A stretch of DNA of 64,000 nucleotides from Apoda limacodes (Eukaryota; Arthropoda; Insecta; Lepidoptera; Limacodidae): contig OX291561.1 of assembly GCA_946406115.1 (NCBI GenBank), positions 5,386,273 to 5,450,272 of the forward strand, given 5' to 3'. A model generated the notes under the pieces. The model was given only the letters and a program-made list of their open reading frames with translations. It was not told the DNA's origin and ran no database searches. Of the stretch, positions 20,905 to 30,463 are shown piece by piece. Each line of letters opens with the position of its first letter. The first letter of the stretch is position 1. Both the position numbers and the translations under genes were made by a program.

Positions 20905-21135
20905 AACGAGCAAAAAAAATCAATTTGTTGTATGGGACCCCTCTTTATTCAGTTTTTTAGTATCTGTTGTTATAGCGGCAACATAATTACATCTTCTGTG
21001 AAAATTTCACCCGTCAAACTATCACAGTTCATGAGATACCGCCTGGTGACAGACGGACGGACGGACGGGCAGCGGAGTCTTAGTAATAGGGTCCCGTTTT
21101 TAACCCTTTGGGTACGGAACCCTAAAAATAACACT
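20905..21135 (+). repeat. Dispersed moth repeat ('gacggacggac...tagtaatagggtcccg' type)
   Basis: The sequence contains 'ctgtgaaaatttcacccgtc', 'gttcatgagataccgcctgg', a GACG microsatellite, 'tagtaatagggtcccg' and 'gggtacggaaccct'. This order matches a repeat I recognise as very common in lepidopteran genomes. A degraded copy is at about 59,825-59,990. Non-coding; class not certain. Confidence 0.65.
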
Positions 21136-21660
21136 TTTCATTCTGCTTTGAAAACAGACAGATGGCGCATTCTGGCGACGAGTGTGATAAGATTAATTTA
21201 AAATATTCCAATTTTACCATGTCGAGAAGTTTAACACCTGCTGTTCTAGTCATTTATTCAAAAACTGCAAATACCAAGAAGTGGAATATGAGAAGGTCAC
21301 ACACATCTATCATTCAATTCAGCAACCATTAGGAGGCCCATGACGGGAACGCTTCGCGAAATATCAACACGATCGCTTAAAACAAATTTAAAGCCTTTGG
21401 ACGCCCAAAAACAGATTATAACTGGTTTAATACTAGTACGCGCTCAATTGGTTAGCTTCGTGTCAACATCGTTCGTTTTCGTAAATAACTGTTTAAAGTT
21501 TGCGTCATTCAATAGCTGTCATTGTTCATTAATTTATTTTATTTATCAAAGGCTTACAAATTTTTTTTGTGGATAAATATCATTATGCATCACCAAAAAA
21601 ATCACCGATATCCCGAGTGGTAATTCGTATTAGGTATACTTAGTAAACAACAGAAAAAAA
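21136..21660. other. Unassigned stretch
   Basis: A 78-codon open frame at 21,340-21,576 has no recognisable domain. The rest is AT-rich. Nothing else supportable. Confidence 0.25.
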
Positions 21661-21670
21661 ACCCGGAGAT

Positions 21671-22056
21671 TTGTTTCTTAAAATAAAATTTCCTATGCTT
21701 AATGAGGCGAAAATTAAAGCAGGCATTTTTATCTGTCCTTACATAAGAAAATTAGTTAATGATCCTTCTTTTTTATCGAGCCTCAGTCTTACGGAAAAAT
21801 TGCATGGTTGGCTTTTGTCGACGTCACAAAAAAAAATCTCGGCAATCACAAATCACCAGATGAGACATGAGAAAATTAATCGGTCGTTGAAAATTCACTT
21901 TTTCCACTCCTATTTAATTTTATTTCCGGATAACATGGGTTCAGTAAGAGATGAATACGGTGAAAGATTTCAATAAGAAATTGCAGATTATGAGAAGCGT
22001 TACCAGGGTAGATGGGAGCCAGCCATGCTTGCAGACTGTTGTTGGAGCCTCTAGAG
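21671..22056 (+). pseudogene. Unclassified TE-type ORF with E-K-R-Y-Q-G-R-W motif, cut by a hAT
   Basis: The open frame (21,671-21,976, 101 codons) and its continuation after one stop read ...D-E-Y-G-E-R-F-Q then E-K-R-Y-Q-G-R-W-E-P-A-M-L-A-D-C-C-W-S-L up to the left end of the hAT at 22,057. I recognise the D-E-x-G-E-R-F ... E-K-R-Y-Q-G-R-W ... M-x-A-D-Y-C-W arrangement from many repeated arthropod ORFs of uncertain class. To the right of the hAT (24,369 on) the same frame can continue briefly (E-C-K-I ... K-H-K). Function unknown; probably transposon-derived. Confidence 0.5.
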
Positions 22057-24368
22057 CAGGGTTTCCCAACCAGGGGGGCGCGCCCCTCTAGTGGGGCGTA
22101 GAGGGATGTCAAGGGGGGACGTTAGTGTTTTCAATAGAAAAAATATTTCAATGCGTTAATGAAGTAAACACTTTAGGTAGAATATCACATTAATTCATTC
22201 AGTCGATGCGCCGTGTGTAGCCAGCCACCCGTCACTGCTCGACACATACAAAGTTCACTTTAATATTTTTACTCTTAATTATTTTGACTCAAAAACTGTT
22301 TAGGTAAAATATTGTTTTTGAAAACGGGCATATTAAAATTAAGATATTTTATTGTTATAGCTATATAGGTATACAAAATGGCAGAGAAAAAGAGAAAGTT
22401 TTCAGAAGATTATATTAAGTTTGGATTTACCTTCATAGAAAAAGCCGAGCTGCATTGCCTCAATGTGTGATATGTATGAAAGTGTTAAGTAATGATAGCA
22501 TGAGACCTAATTGCCTTGAAAGGCATTTGAATCAGCAACTTCCGACTCTAATTTCGAAGTCGAAAGAGTTTTTTTCTTCTAAAGCAGAATCACTCAAGCG
22601 CATGTGATTGGATAAGTCGGGGAATTATAATAAAGGTGTGTCACAGCATGTTAAAGCTTCATTTGAAAATGCTTTTTTGATAGCAAAGCAAATAGAACCT
22701 CACCCTATCGGTGAAGAATTAATAATACCATGTGTCTTAAAAGCCACACAGATAATTTTAGAAGAAGAATCAGAGCAAAAATGAAGTCAATTTCCTTTTT
22801 AAATAACACTGTAAAACGGAGAATCGATGACATCGCAGAAGACAAAGTCACAAATAATTAACAAAGTAAAATTGTCGCCATTTTTTGCCATAAGTTACGA
22901 TGAATCCACCGACATCGTTAGCTGTGCGCAGTTAATAGTTTATGTTCGTTATGTCAGCAGAGATCATATTGAAGAAGAAATATTGTATTCTCAATCTTTG
23001 ACTGCAGGCACTAAATCTGAAAACATTTTCAATTCAATATCTGGTTTCATCGCAAAAAAATATTTGGATTGGAATAAACTTATTGGACTTATTGCGCTGA
23101 TGACGCCCCTGCGATGATAGGCGCACGATCGGGCTTCGCTCAAAAACTGAAGGAAAAGAATCCTTCATTGGTTAGTACGAATTGTGTTATTCATAGACAA
23201 GCTTTGGCTTCTAAAACATTGCCAGAAAAATTACGAAAGACTCTGGAATCAGCTATAAAGATTGTAAACTACATCAAAAGCCGCGCTTTGAACAGTCGAT
23301 TATTTACTTTACTTTGCGAAGACCTCGATTCTGAACGCAGAATCCTATTTCACACAGAAGTACGCTGGTTGTCTAAGGGCAACATGTTGGCTCGTCTTTA
23401 TGAAAAATGATCTTTTGCAAATGGTCAACAATGAAGAATTTCAATACAGGTTGGCCTATTTGACTGATATATTTGAAGCCTTGAATCAACTTAACTTGAA
23501 GCTTCAGGGCCAAAACGCCACCATAATAAGTAATTATGATCATATTCAGGGATTCATATCGAAGCTTCAACTTTGGAAGCAAAAGGTGTCTTCTGAAAAT
23601 CTTCATTTTTTTCTCGGCTATTTGAAGCAATCAAAAATAAAAGACTGGCCGAAGATTAGAGAGCTGAAATAGAAACTCATTTGCAAATCTCGGAAGATGA
23701 ATTTCACCGAAACTATCGGGACATTAATTCGGAATCACCAATATGGCAGCTGACCAGAAACCGATTTGTTGTCGATGTCTTAAAATTACAAGAAGTTCAG
23801 GAAGAATTTCTAGAGATGAAGGCCGATTCGACCATGAAAGACGACTTCCATCTCTTGACATCGGAGAAATTTTGGGTCAAGCGATTCCTAGTTAATCCAA
23901 AAGTTGCCTCTCTTGCTTTGCGAACACTTGTTCCCTTTTCTTCAACTTACTTATGCGAGACTGGTTTTTCAGCTCTGCCTTTAGTAAAAACTAACCAGCG
24001 CAATCGTCTGGGCGTCGACAGCGACCTGATGAGACCTCTGGCAAAAACTGAACCTAGGATCGACCAACTGGTACAGAGAATGCAAGCTCAAGTATCTATC
24101 TCACTAGTATTGTCACTATACTCCCTAGTACTCTTATAGATTGATTGATAAAAACGTTTTTATTTAATCAAAGTTCATTTTGTGATTCTTTTTGTACAAA
24201 TTACATAAAAATAAATTGTATAATTAAAATTGTTATAATATATAAAATTATAATTAAAAAAAATTGTATATTTGTAGGTACTTACTTATTGAAAAATTTA
24301 TTGGGGGGGCATAAAAATATTATTTGTGATCCGGGGAGCCTTGATGTAAAACAGATTAGGAAACCCTG
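22057..24368 (+). mobile_element. hAT transposon, ZBED5/SCAND3-like, 2.3 kb
   Basis: Terminal inverted repeats are visible: CAGGGTTTCCCAACCAGG at the left and the reverse complement of CAGGGTTTCCTAATCTG at the right. The flanking 8-mers, CTCTAGAG and TGTTAGAA, match at only four to five positions; the left one fits the nTCTAGAn preference I recall for this hAT group. C-rich subterminal blocks (gggggg) sit inside both ends. It contains one decayed transposase gene. Confidence 0.8.
22378..24100 (+). pseudogene. hAT transposase (ZBED5/SCAND3-like), broken
   Basis: Starts at ATG 22,378 (M-A-E-K-K-R-K-F). A BED-type finger follows (C-V-I-C-M-K-V-L ... L-E-R-H-L-N-Q, about 22,465-22,540). The catalytic region has F-F-A-I-S-Y-D-E-S-T-D (about 22,880-22,912) and D-D-A-P-A-M-I-G (about 23,098-23,120). 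Next come C-V-I-H-R-Q-A-L-A and V-R-W-L-S-K-G-N with the conserved Trp, then the C-terminal dimerisation block S-S-T-Y-L-C-E-T-G-F-S-A-L near 23,940-23,980. At least five frameshifts or stops separate these. hAT transposases perform cut-and-paste transposition with 8-bp duplications. Confidence 0.82.
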
Positions 24369-24417
24369 TGTTAGAATGTAAGATTTAGAAGCATAAGGAA
24401 AATAATATAGGTCTGTT

Positions 24418-25400
24418 GTGTGCAATTCGCGTTTTCCTCATTTCTCAAAGCGCCTCAGAAGAAACTCCTTGTCAAGGGCAAACCTTGTGCCACAGATTGT
24501 CGAAGGGTCTGTCCGCACACTTGTTAAGCCATTTCTTATAGTAGCTTCTGATGGTCATATCATTGAAGTTTTTGGGCTTTACGCTGCAACCCAATCAGAT
24601 GCAGATAAAATGAAAACCCTTTTTCAAAACACAGATCCTCCCCTACTAACAATTCCTCCCCGAAAAATCTACTTCAGACAAAACAACGTTTTTATTCTAG
24701 ACCGTGGGTTCCGAGATGCGGTAGGATTGTTGAGCGCCTTGGGATATTCCGTTCATAAACCTGATAGTTTTTGATGTAGGGGAAACACAGCTCTCTACTA
24801 TCAAAGCAAATAAATCTCGCTGTGTAACATTGTGTCAGTTGGTAGTAGAGGTTGTAAATGGTCGCTTTAAGCGGGATTTCAAATTAATTAGAAATAGATA
24901 TTTTTAAATTTATTCAAAAAATCTAATGCCAGACTTCAGAATTGCTGCAGCGCTTTTTAATAATTTTCGTCCCGTTATGACCATCCCGATGCTCAATTAA
25001 TATTGAATCGATCTTTCAGTCCATTTGAAATACCAAATACACTAGCTGATGCCATCTTAAATGAAAGAATCAATAGAGACCGCGTCAATTTCATCAACAT
25101 TAATGCTCACCTGCCAGAATTGCATGTGTTCCCTGTGATGGAAATAAGGGATTTAATTTTGTTTGGACTTGGTGTTTACCAGATCAAACAAGCTAGATCT
25201 TATTATGGGGAACACATTGGCCCATATGGATTGTTTCAAGTGGAAGTTAAGACCAATCTTACGAGGTTTCCAGCAAATAAACTGCTCTTAAGAGGGAAAA
25301 TATGGTCCCGTCATTTTACAAGTAGACAATATCTCACATATATTCTTTTGAATTTAAATGGTGAAGATTGGTCTCAATCAAAAAGTTTAATAATGAAAAA
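24418..25400 (+). pseudogene. 'DRGFRD' DDE transposase-like protein, copy 1 (C-terminal two thirds)
   Basis: The open frame 24,418-24,774 reads K-P-F-L-I-V-A-S-D-G-H-I-I-E-V (first Asp), then V-F-I-L-D-R-G-F-R-D-A-V (second Asp with the family hallmark), then G-Y-S-V-H-K-P. After frameshifts, V-E-V-V-N-G-R-F-K-R-D-F (Glu/R-F-K region, 24,846-24,880) and F-R-I-A-A-A (24,938) are seen. The last part is an open 136-codon frame (25,003-25,413) with L-I-L-F-G-L-G-V-Y-Q-I-K-Q-A-R-S-Y-Y-G-E-H. The layout is PIF/Harbinger-like DDE_Tnp_4, but the family is distinct from the HARBI1-like piece at 7 kb. A second copy lies at 26.5-28.5 kb. Confidence 0.65.
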
Positions 25401-25406
25401 CCAAAA

Positions 25407-25790
25407 GCTTTGATTGGTGACACGTTTCATGGGTGATAGAGCAATGCACTAGACACAATATAAAATTTGTGTTATTACATCCTAACAGCACTGGAAAATG
25501 TCAACCTCTTGATGCGGCTTACTTCAAACCCCTTAAGACCAAATGGGTTCAAGTGCTATCAGAATGGAAACTAAAACAAAGAGGCACTATCCCAAAAGAT
25601 ACGTTTCCTAGGCTTTTAAAACAGTGCCTCATTACAATGAGTAACAAGTCAAGCGATAATGTGCGAGCTGGCTTCAAAGCTTCGGGATTAGTCCCCCTTG
25701 ATCGAGAGCAAGTTCTTAAAAGACTACCATAAAAAGGGCTAAAGAGGAAACTGCTAACAATTCCCAAGAGTGGGTGATCAGTTTTAAAGA
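25407..25790 (+). pseudogene. pogo/Tigger-like (DDE_1) transposase C-terminal fragment
   Basis: The text I-E-Q-C-T-R-H-N-I-K-F-V then H-P-N-S-T-G-K-C-Q-P-L-D-A-A-Y-F-K-P-L-K matches the region around and after the last acidic residue of CENP-B/jerky-type transposases. It continues W-V-Q-V-L-S-E-W-K and G-F-K-A-S-G-L-V-P-L. The third catalytic Asp is present in Q-P-L-D. The first two Asp residues and the DNA-binding N-terminus are missing; the left junction abuts the DRGFRD copy at about 25,400. Confidence 0.75.
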
Positions 25791-25799
25791 ATTTCTTTA

Positions 25800-26510
25800 G
25801 GAAAAAGAAACGCAGCCGCTAAAGATAAAAAAAAGTCGAGAATCAATTTAAGTCCAGGAAGGGCATCAATGAAGCAATGCTGCTTACTAGCAAACCTGCA
25901 GGTTTTAGTGGCCAAAACGGCGGTTAAAACTGGACAGGATTTAAGGATTTCTTAGTGAATTGTAATTTGTTCGCATGCAATGAATACAAATTCTTGCATA
26001 ATGTGCTCGCGCTCGCGCTTCGTACGAGTGAGACGCCATGTTTTAGAAGAAGAAATTCCTCAAATCGACCCCAGTTTGCAGAATATATTCGACAAAATAC
26101 CTTGGTGGATGTGTGTATTTGCTTACCTAATACAGAATCTAACGCAGTAAAAATTTACATTATTTTTGCAAAAATAAAGCTATGTATTCACTACGCATCA
26201 TTTGAGCCGTAACATGTTGCTCAACATATTAATAAACAACGTTTTATAATTACGACACTGATCCCCAAAGCGGAGGTTAGAGATTTTACGAACATTTTCC
26301 CGTAGAATCCACGTTTCACCGATTTTTAGTACCGTGCGGCAAAAATCATATCGCGTGACATCTGGCAACGACTATCCGCCTGGTGTTAGGCGGTCACCGC
26401 AGCCTTACTCTTGTACTTAGGTGTTTGTCTTCTTTTAAGCCGAAATGGAGCGATGGATTTATTTTCTGTACCTACTTATGTATATTATAGAATTAATCTT
26501 TTAATACCTG
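25800..26510. other. Unassigned stretch
   Basis: An 85-codon open frame (25,955-26,212) shows no known domain. The 26,240-26,450 part is unique-looking. Nothing further supported. Confidence 0.25.
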
Positions 26511-26514
26511 ATCC

Positions 26515-28045
26515 TACAATGAGAAATTTTCACTTTGCAGGTTGCCTTTAATAACACACAAAACATTTGTCATTGTTGCTGGCAAAGGATCGATGTTGGT
26601 GGTGTTGCTGCTGCTGCACAGAACGCCGAAGAAGAACATAACATTAAAGAAATACACGAAGTTCAGGACCCTGTAGTTGAAAATGTGCCTTTTGACCATC
26701 ATTTTTATGCTCCATAACATGTTAGGGCACCAAACACATCAAACCATTACATATTCAATAACTGCCACAACATTGAACGAAACAGAGTGCCCACCACGAT
26801 TAAAGTGTACGTAAAATGCACACAGCGTTTGAACATTCCTAATAGTGCTAGGGTATGTCAAGAGCATCTGAAAGGCAACACGTGGAATACGTAACTTGAG
26901 CACTGTAACGTGTCGCATAACTTTAACGTGGAGTTCTTCACAGACATGTCTAATATGTTATTAATAGAGGCTTTTAACCAATGAACTAGAATGGTCCTTG
27001 AATTATTAGAATCACCAAGTGACAGTGACATGATTTTTTGGACTGGACTTAGCCTTGAACAATTCAGCATGATTTCAAAAGAAACCTCTTCTTTCTTTAT
27101 ATGTCCCGCAGAACCTTGGACAGGAAACTGGCACTAGCCAGGGAAAATCTAACGGCGGATTTTGTTAATATTCATTTAGACATGGACAATATCACTAGAC
27201 AAAACATGTTTTATGGCGATGATGACAATACAAAAGATGAAGGTATAGCGCACGACTAACTTGCGTCTCCTGAAGATGCCTCGTGTTGAGGCAAAACACG
27301 TGTCGAGTTTTGTTATCAATTTGGTGGTGTAGCGTTGTGGTGAAGTTTGCATCGTCCACATGAAGAGGGAGGTACACTCCTACACATGTGGATGGTGTAC
27401 TTCTGCACGTAATGCTACTAAATTGTTTTTAGCGGATTTGCAAGGTAATAATATTTTATCATAATACAAAAGCCATAATTATCGGCGATAGAACCTACGT
27501 ATACATCGAAAAAAGTAGTAACTTTACAGCCATCATAAATTCCAGAATTTATTAAAGTTCAATCAAAATCAAATCATTGATGTTCTTGGTCCATACCCTG
27601 CAACAACAAGTAATGCTGCAATAATGACTAGCTTGTGTAAAGACGAAAATCACGCTTTTCATTGGTTCTTTGAACCGAATGATGTATTTGTCTTAGACAG
27701 AGGTTTCAGAGACTGTATAGCAGATTTAGAATTACTGGGATATGAAGCACATTTTCCTCCCAGAACGAACAGTAACGAAAACCAATTAACGACACAGCAA
27801 GCTAATAAATCTCGATTGGTAACAATAATTCAATTGTTGTTGAAAGTATTCAATGGCAAGTTTAAAAACAGATTTTAGAATTGCAGCAGCTGTAATTAAT
27901 GCGTTTTATAGAGTAACCATCGATAACAGATTCTCCGAAGACATTTTGCGCATAATAAACATTAACGCGATAAAAGAGGCTACATTTTACATAATAACCT
28001 ATAGCTGCTTAAGGGCCGAATACATGGTAGAACGCATTATTTTCG
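26515..28045 (+). pseudogene. 'DRGFRD' transposase-like protein, copy 2 (with N-terminus)
   Basis: The N-terminal part is preserved here: C-H-C-C-W-Q-R-I-D-V-G-G (26,568-26,605), V-E-N-V-P-F-D-H-H-F-Y-A-P (26,678-26,716), then a cysteine/histidine-containing domain with A-R-V-C-Q-E-H-L (26,848-26,870) and L-E-H-C-N-V-S-H-N-F. It continues I-F-W-T-G-L-S-L-E-Q-F (27,035-27,065) and E-N-L-T-A-D-F-V-N. A foreign repeat interrupts at about 27,230-27,360. The DDE part has D-V-F-V-L-D-R-G-F-R-D-C (27,683-27,718), N-G-K-F-K and F-R-I-A-A-A-V-I-N-A-F. Stops and shifts make it non-functional. Confidence 0.65.
27225..27365 (+). repeat. Short dispersed repeat inside DRGFRD copy 2
   Basis: 'ttgcgtctcctgaagatgcc' followed by 'gaggcaaaacacgtgtcgag' is a word pair I recognise from dispersed lepidopteran repeats. 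It interrupts the coding similarity on both sides. Class unknown. Confidence 0.4.
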
Positions 28046-28049
28046 GCTT

Positions 28050-28480
28050 TCACTCATTTGCCAAACAATTTAATCAAAAGACTAGAAAATGAAGAAGATT
28101 TAGAAATAGCTTTGGGGCAGAAGGACGACATTACAGAAAATTACAATGGAAATATTTTATGATCTTTATGTATTTTGGTTGGTTTGTTTGTATGTTCTTC
28201 TTTTTGCCCAGCAAGAAAGCAAAGGAATTTGCATATTATGTTATAGATGCGGAGACTCTCACTCATTTGCCAAACAATATAATCAAAAGGCTAGAAAACA
28301 AAGAAGCTTTAGAAATAGCTTTGGGACAGAAGGATCATATTACAGAAAATAACAATGGAAATATTTTATGATCTTCATGAATTTGTGGTTGGTTTGTTTG
28401 TTTGTTTGTTCTTCTTTTTGCCCAGCAAGAAACCAAAGGTATTTGCATATTATGTTATAGATGTGGAGACACACAGTGAC
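28050..28480 (+). repeat. 209-bp tandem duplication in DRGFRD copy 2 tail
   Basis: 'cactcatttgccaaacaat' at 28,051 recurs at 28,260, and 'atggaaatattttatgatct' at 28,146 recurs at 28,355, both 209 bp apart; about 2.05 units. Identity is high but not complete. The units correspond to the C-terminal coding region, which is therefore duplicated head to tail. Confidence 0.85.
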
Positions 28481-28614
28481 GCAATTTCAGAAGTTTTACA
28501 AGTCCATTTTAATGTTTAATTATTAAGACAACAACATATCTCACAAACAAGAACATTTTTCAAGCTGAAACCATTACACAATTGCAAAAATAATTAGAAA
28601 TTCATGAAAACAAT

Positions 28615-28952
28615 AAAATCTATGGTGAGAATGTTACCTGAGACAGGTAGTAGGGATCTTAACAGGTCACTACTCGCTCAACTGACTGAACTGAGATGTC
28701 TGTCTTTTAGGTGCCACCGACAGCCCCCTCTGCAAAGCCTGCATGGGGGCCCAAAAAACGCCATCTCACGTAATGTTACATTGTGTTGGGGCGGAAGACC
28801 ACAGGGCAAAACAACTAGGAACCCCAGGAACGCTTTAGGAGGCCTGCAGCAATGTGGGTCACTTGTTGCGATTCTGGAAGGAACTGGGTTGGCTGCAATA
28901 GCCGGCCATCTGCTACTCACAAAGCCACCATGTATAAATAAATAAATATTTT
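28615..28952 (+). pseudogene. 5'-truncated LINE 3' end (RNase H-distal CCHC tail)
   Basis: Overlapping frames give S-L-L-A-Q-L-T near the start, then C-K-A-C-M-G-A-Q-K-T-P-S-H-V-M-L-H-C, a CX2C...HX4C tail, then R-F-W-K-E-L-G-W-L. That order is typical of the end of Jockey/R1-type LINE ORF2. It is followed directly by a (taaa)n tail at 28,932-28,945, a hallmark of LINE 3' ends. Two frameshifts are present. Confidence 0.7.
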
Positions 28953-28984
28953 TTTTAGTAACGTACGGAAATCAGCCCGCCACA

Positions 28985-29330
28985 AGAAGAAGACTGCCAT
29001 AGTTAATGCATGGGTTTAGTTTACCGAAACTAGGAACACAAAAATGTCCATCATAGAGATTCGGAAACCTCTAGTAGAGTATCTAACAAGTTTGTCAGAT
29101 TCTCAACAGAATGAGTCAGTAGTAACAGTATCAACAACCAAACGATTGAAGCACAAGTTACAAACAAAATCCAGGAAAGTTAGAAATACTAGACGATTTT
29201 GTGTAAAGTGTTACAAAAATATGGTAAAGCAATTGGATGAAGACAGGCGAAAAATATAAAAATACTTTTTGTGCTCATTGTGATGAAGAACCACATATCT
29301 GTTTAACTTTTTTAAATAAATTTTATTGTT
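28985..29330 (+). pseudogene. piggyBac transposase C-terminus with Cys-rich domain
   Basis: The frame beginning near 29,044 reads M-S-I-I-E-I-R-K-P-L-V-E-Y-L and R-F-C-V-K-C-Y-K-N-M. One frameshift at about 29,258 leads to F-C-A-H-C-D-E-E-P-H-I-C-L. Together they form the C-terminal cysteine-rich domain (paired CX2C motifs plus HxC) that follows the DDD core in piggyBac proteins. The core is absent here. The larger piggyBac copy at 30.5-32.6 kb lacks exactly this domain. Confidence 0.8.
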
Positions 29331-29339
29331 ATGTGTACC

Positions 29340-30463
29340 TAGTTGTTATTATTAGTCAATTGATTTAAGATTTCATTTTTGCATTGCATTTTTGTTTTAA
29401 TGGCTATTTTCGTAGCATTTCTTGATATTTTGTATCTCTGAAAAAATGTATTTTTTTTTTCTTACTAAAAAAGTTCATATATTTGTTTTATATTTTTTCA
29501 TGACGTGCATTATAATAATTTTTAGTTTGAATGTGATTAAAAGACATTTATCATGAAGTTAACTGTTCTTACTTTTTCTTCAAATCTTGAGGAGTTTGTC
29601 CATATTTCCTAAAATTTTCTAAGTAGCTGTGTCCCCTTGAAAAGAATAACTCTGGAGCGCCACGCCTGTCACTCACATACACGAAATGAACGATATGCGA
29701 TTTGGGCTAAAATCTGATTCACAGTGCAGAAGGTGGAGGTGACATATTTTTGACTGTCCCTCCAGTCACACTCCTTTAACCATTGAAATATAACCAAAAC
29801 ATTTATATGAGTTATTTTCTTTGGTTAAAGGTTTTATAAGTCGGTTTATAATCTATTGTAAAATATCTATTTGATCATTATATTAGATCAAAATACAAAG
29901 TTACAGGTTTAAACATGAGAGATTCTGAAGTAAATTGTCCCAGCAGTCACTATGAAATGCCCCATATGCAACTGCAGTAGATCTAAAGTTTAATGTACAA
30001 CCAACAGAAATATGTAAAAAAACAATGTAACTCCAAATGCCGCAAAGCTGCAGATTGCAAAAATAAGTACAGTATTCTGGATAATAATTGTTATTTTATG
30101 TTTATTTTCTTTGTGATTTTGACATAATATCTATAAAACTAATTGTGTAAGGACCACCTACAGCGGTGATGCCTCCTCCAGAAAAGTGTCTTGTTACTTT
30201 TCATACTACATGAAATGTTACTTTCTATGATAGTAGTACCATAAAGTTTGTGATTTTTTTAAACATGTCTATTTATAATAACTATGATTGCAAAATTGAC
30301 ATTGGAAATGGAACAATCAGAGACGGCCTGATAATGTAACGACCAGTGACATTGTCAAGATATCATGCCTTACAATATCACTTATGTGTCCCTGTGACAT
30401 TACAATGACACTAAAACCAGGCCGTTAAATTGTAAGAAATAAAGTCGATTGACAATTTACCGT
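29340..30463. other. Non-coding stretch between two piggyBac remnants
   Basis: AT-rich. A short inverted pair, 'acggcctg' at 30,325 and 'caggccgt' at 30,418, brackets about 100 bp with GTGACATT/AATGTCAC-type words and could be a tiny palindromic element. Otherwise nothing. Confidence 0.3.
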
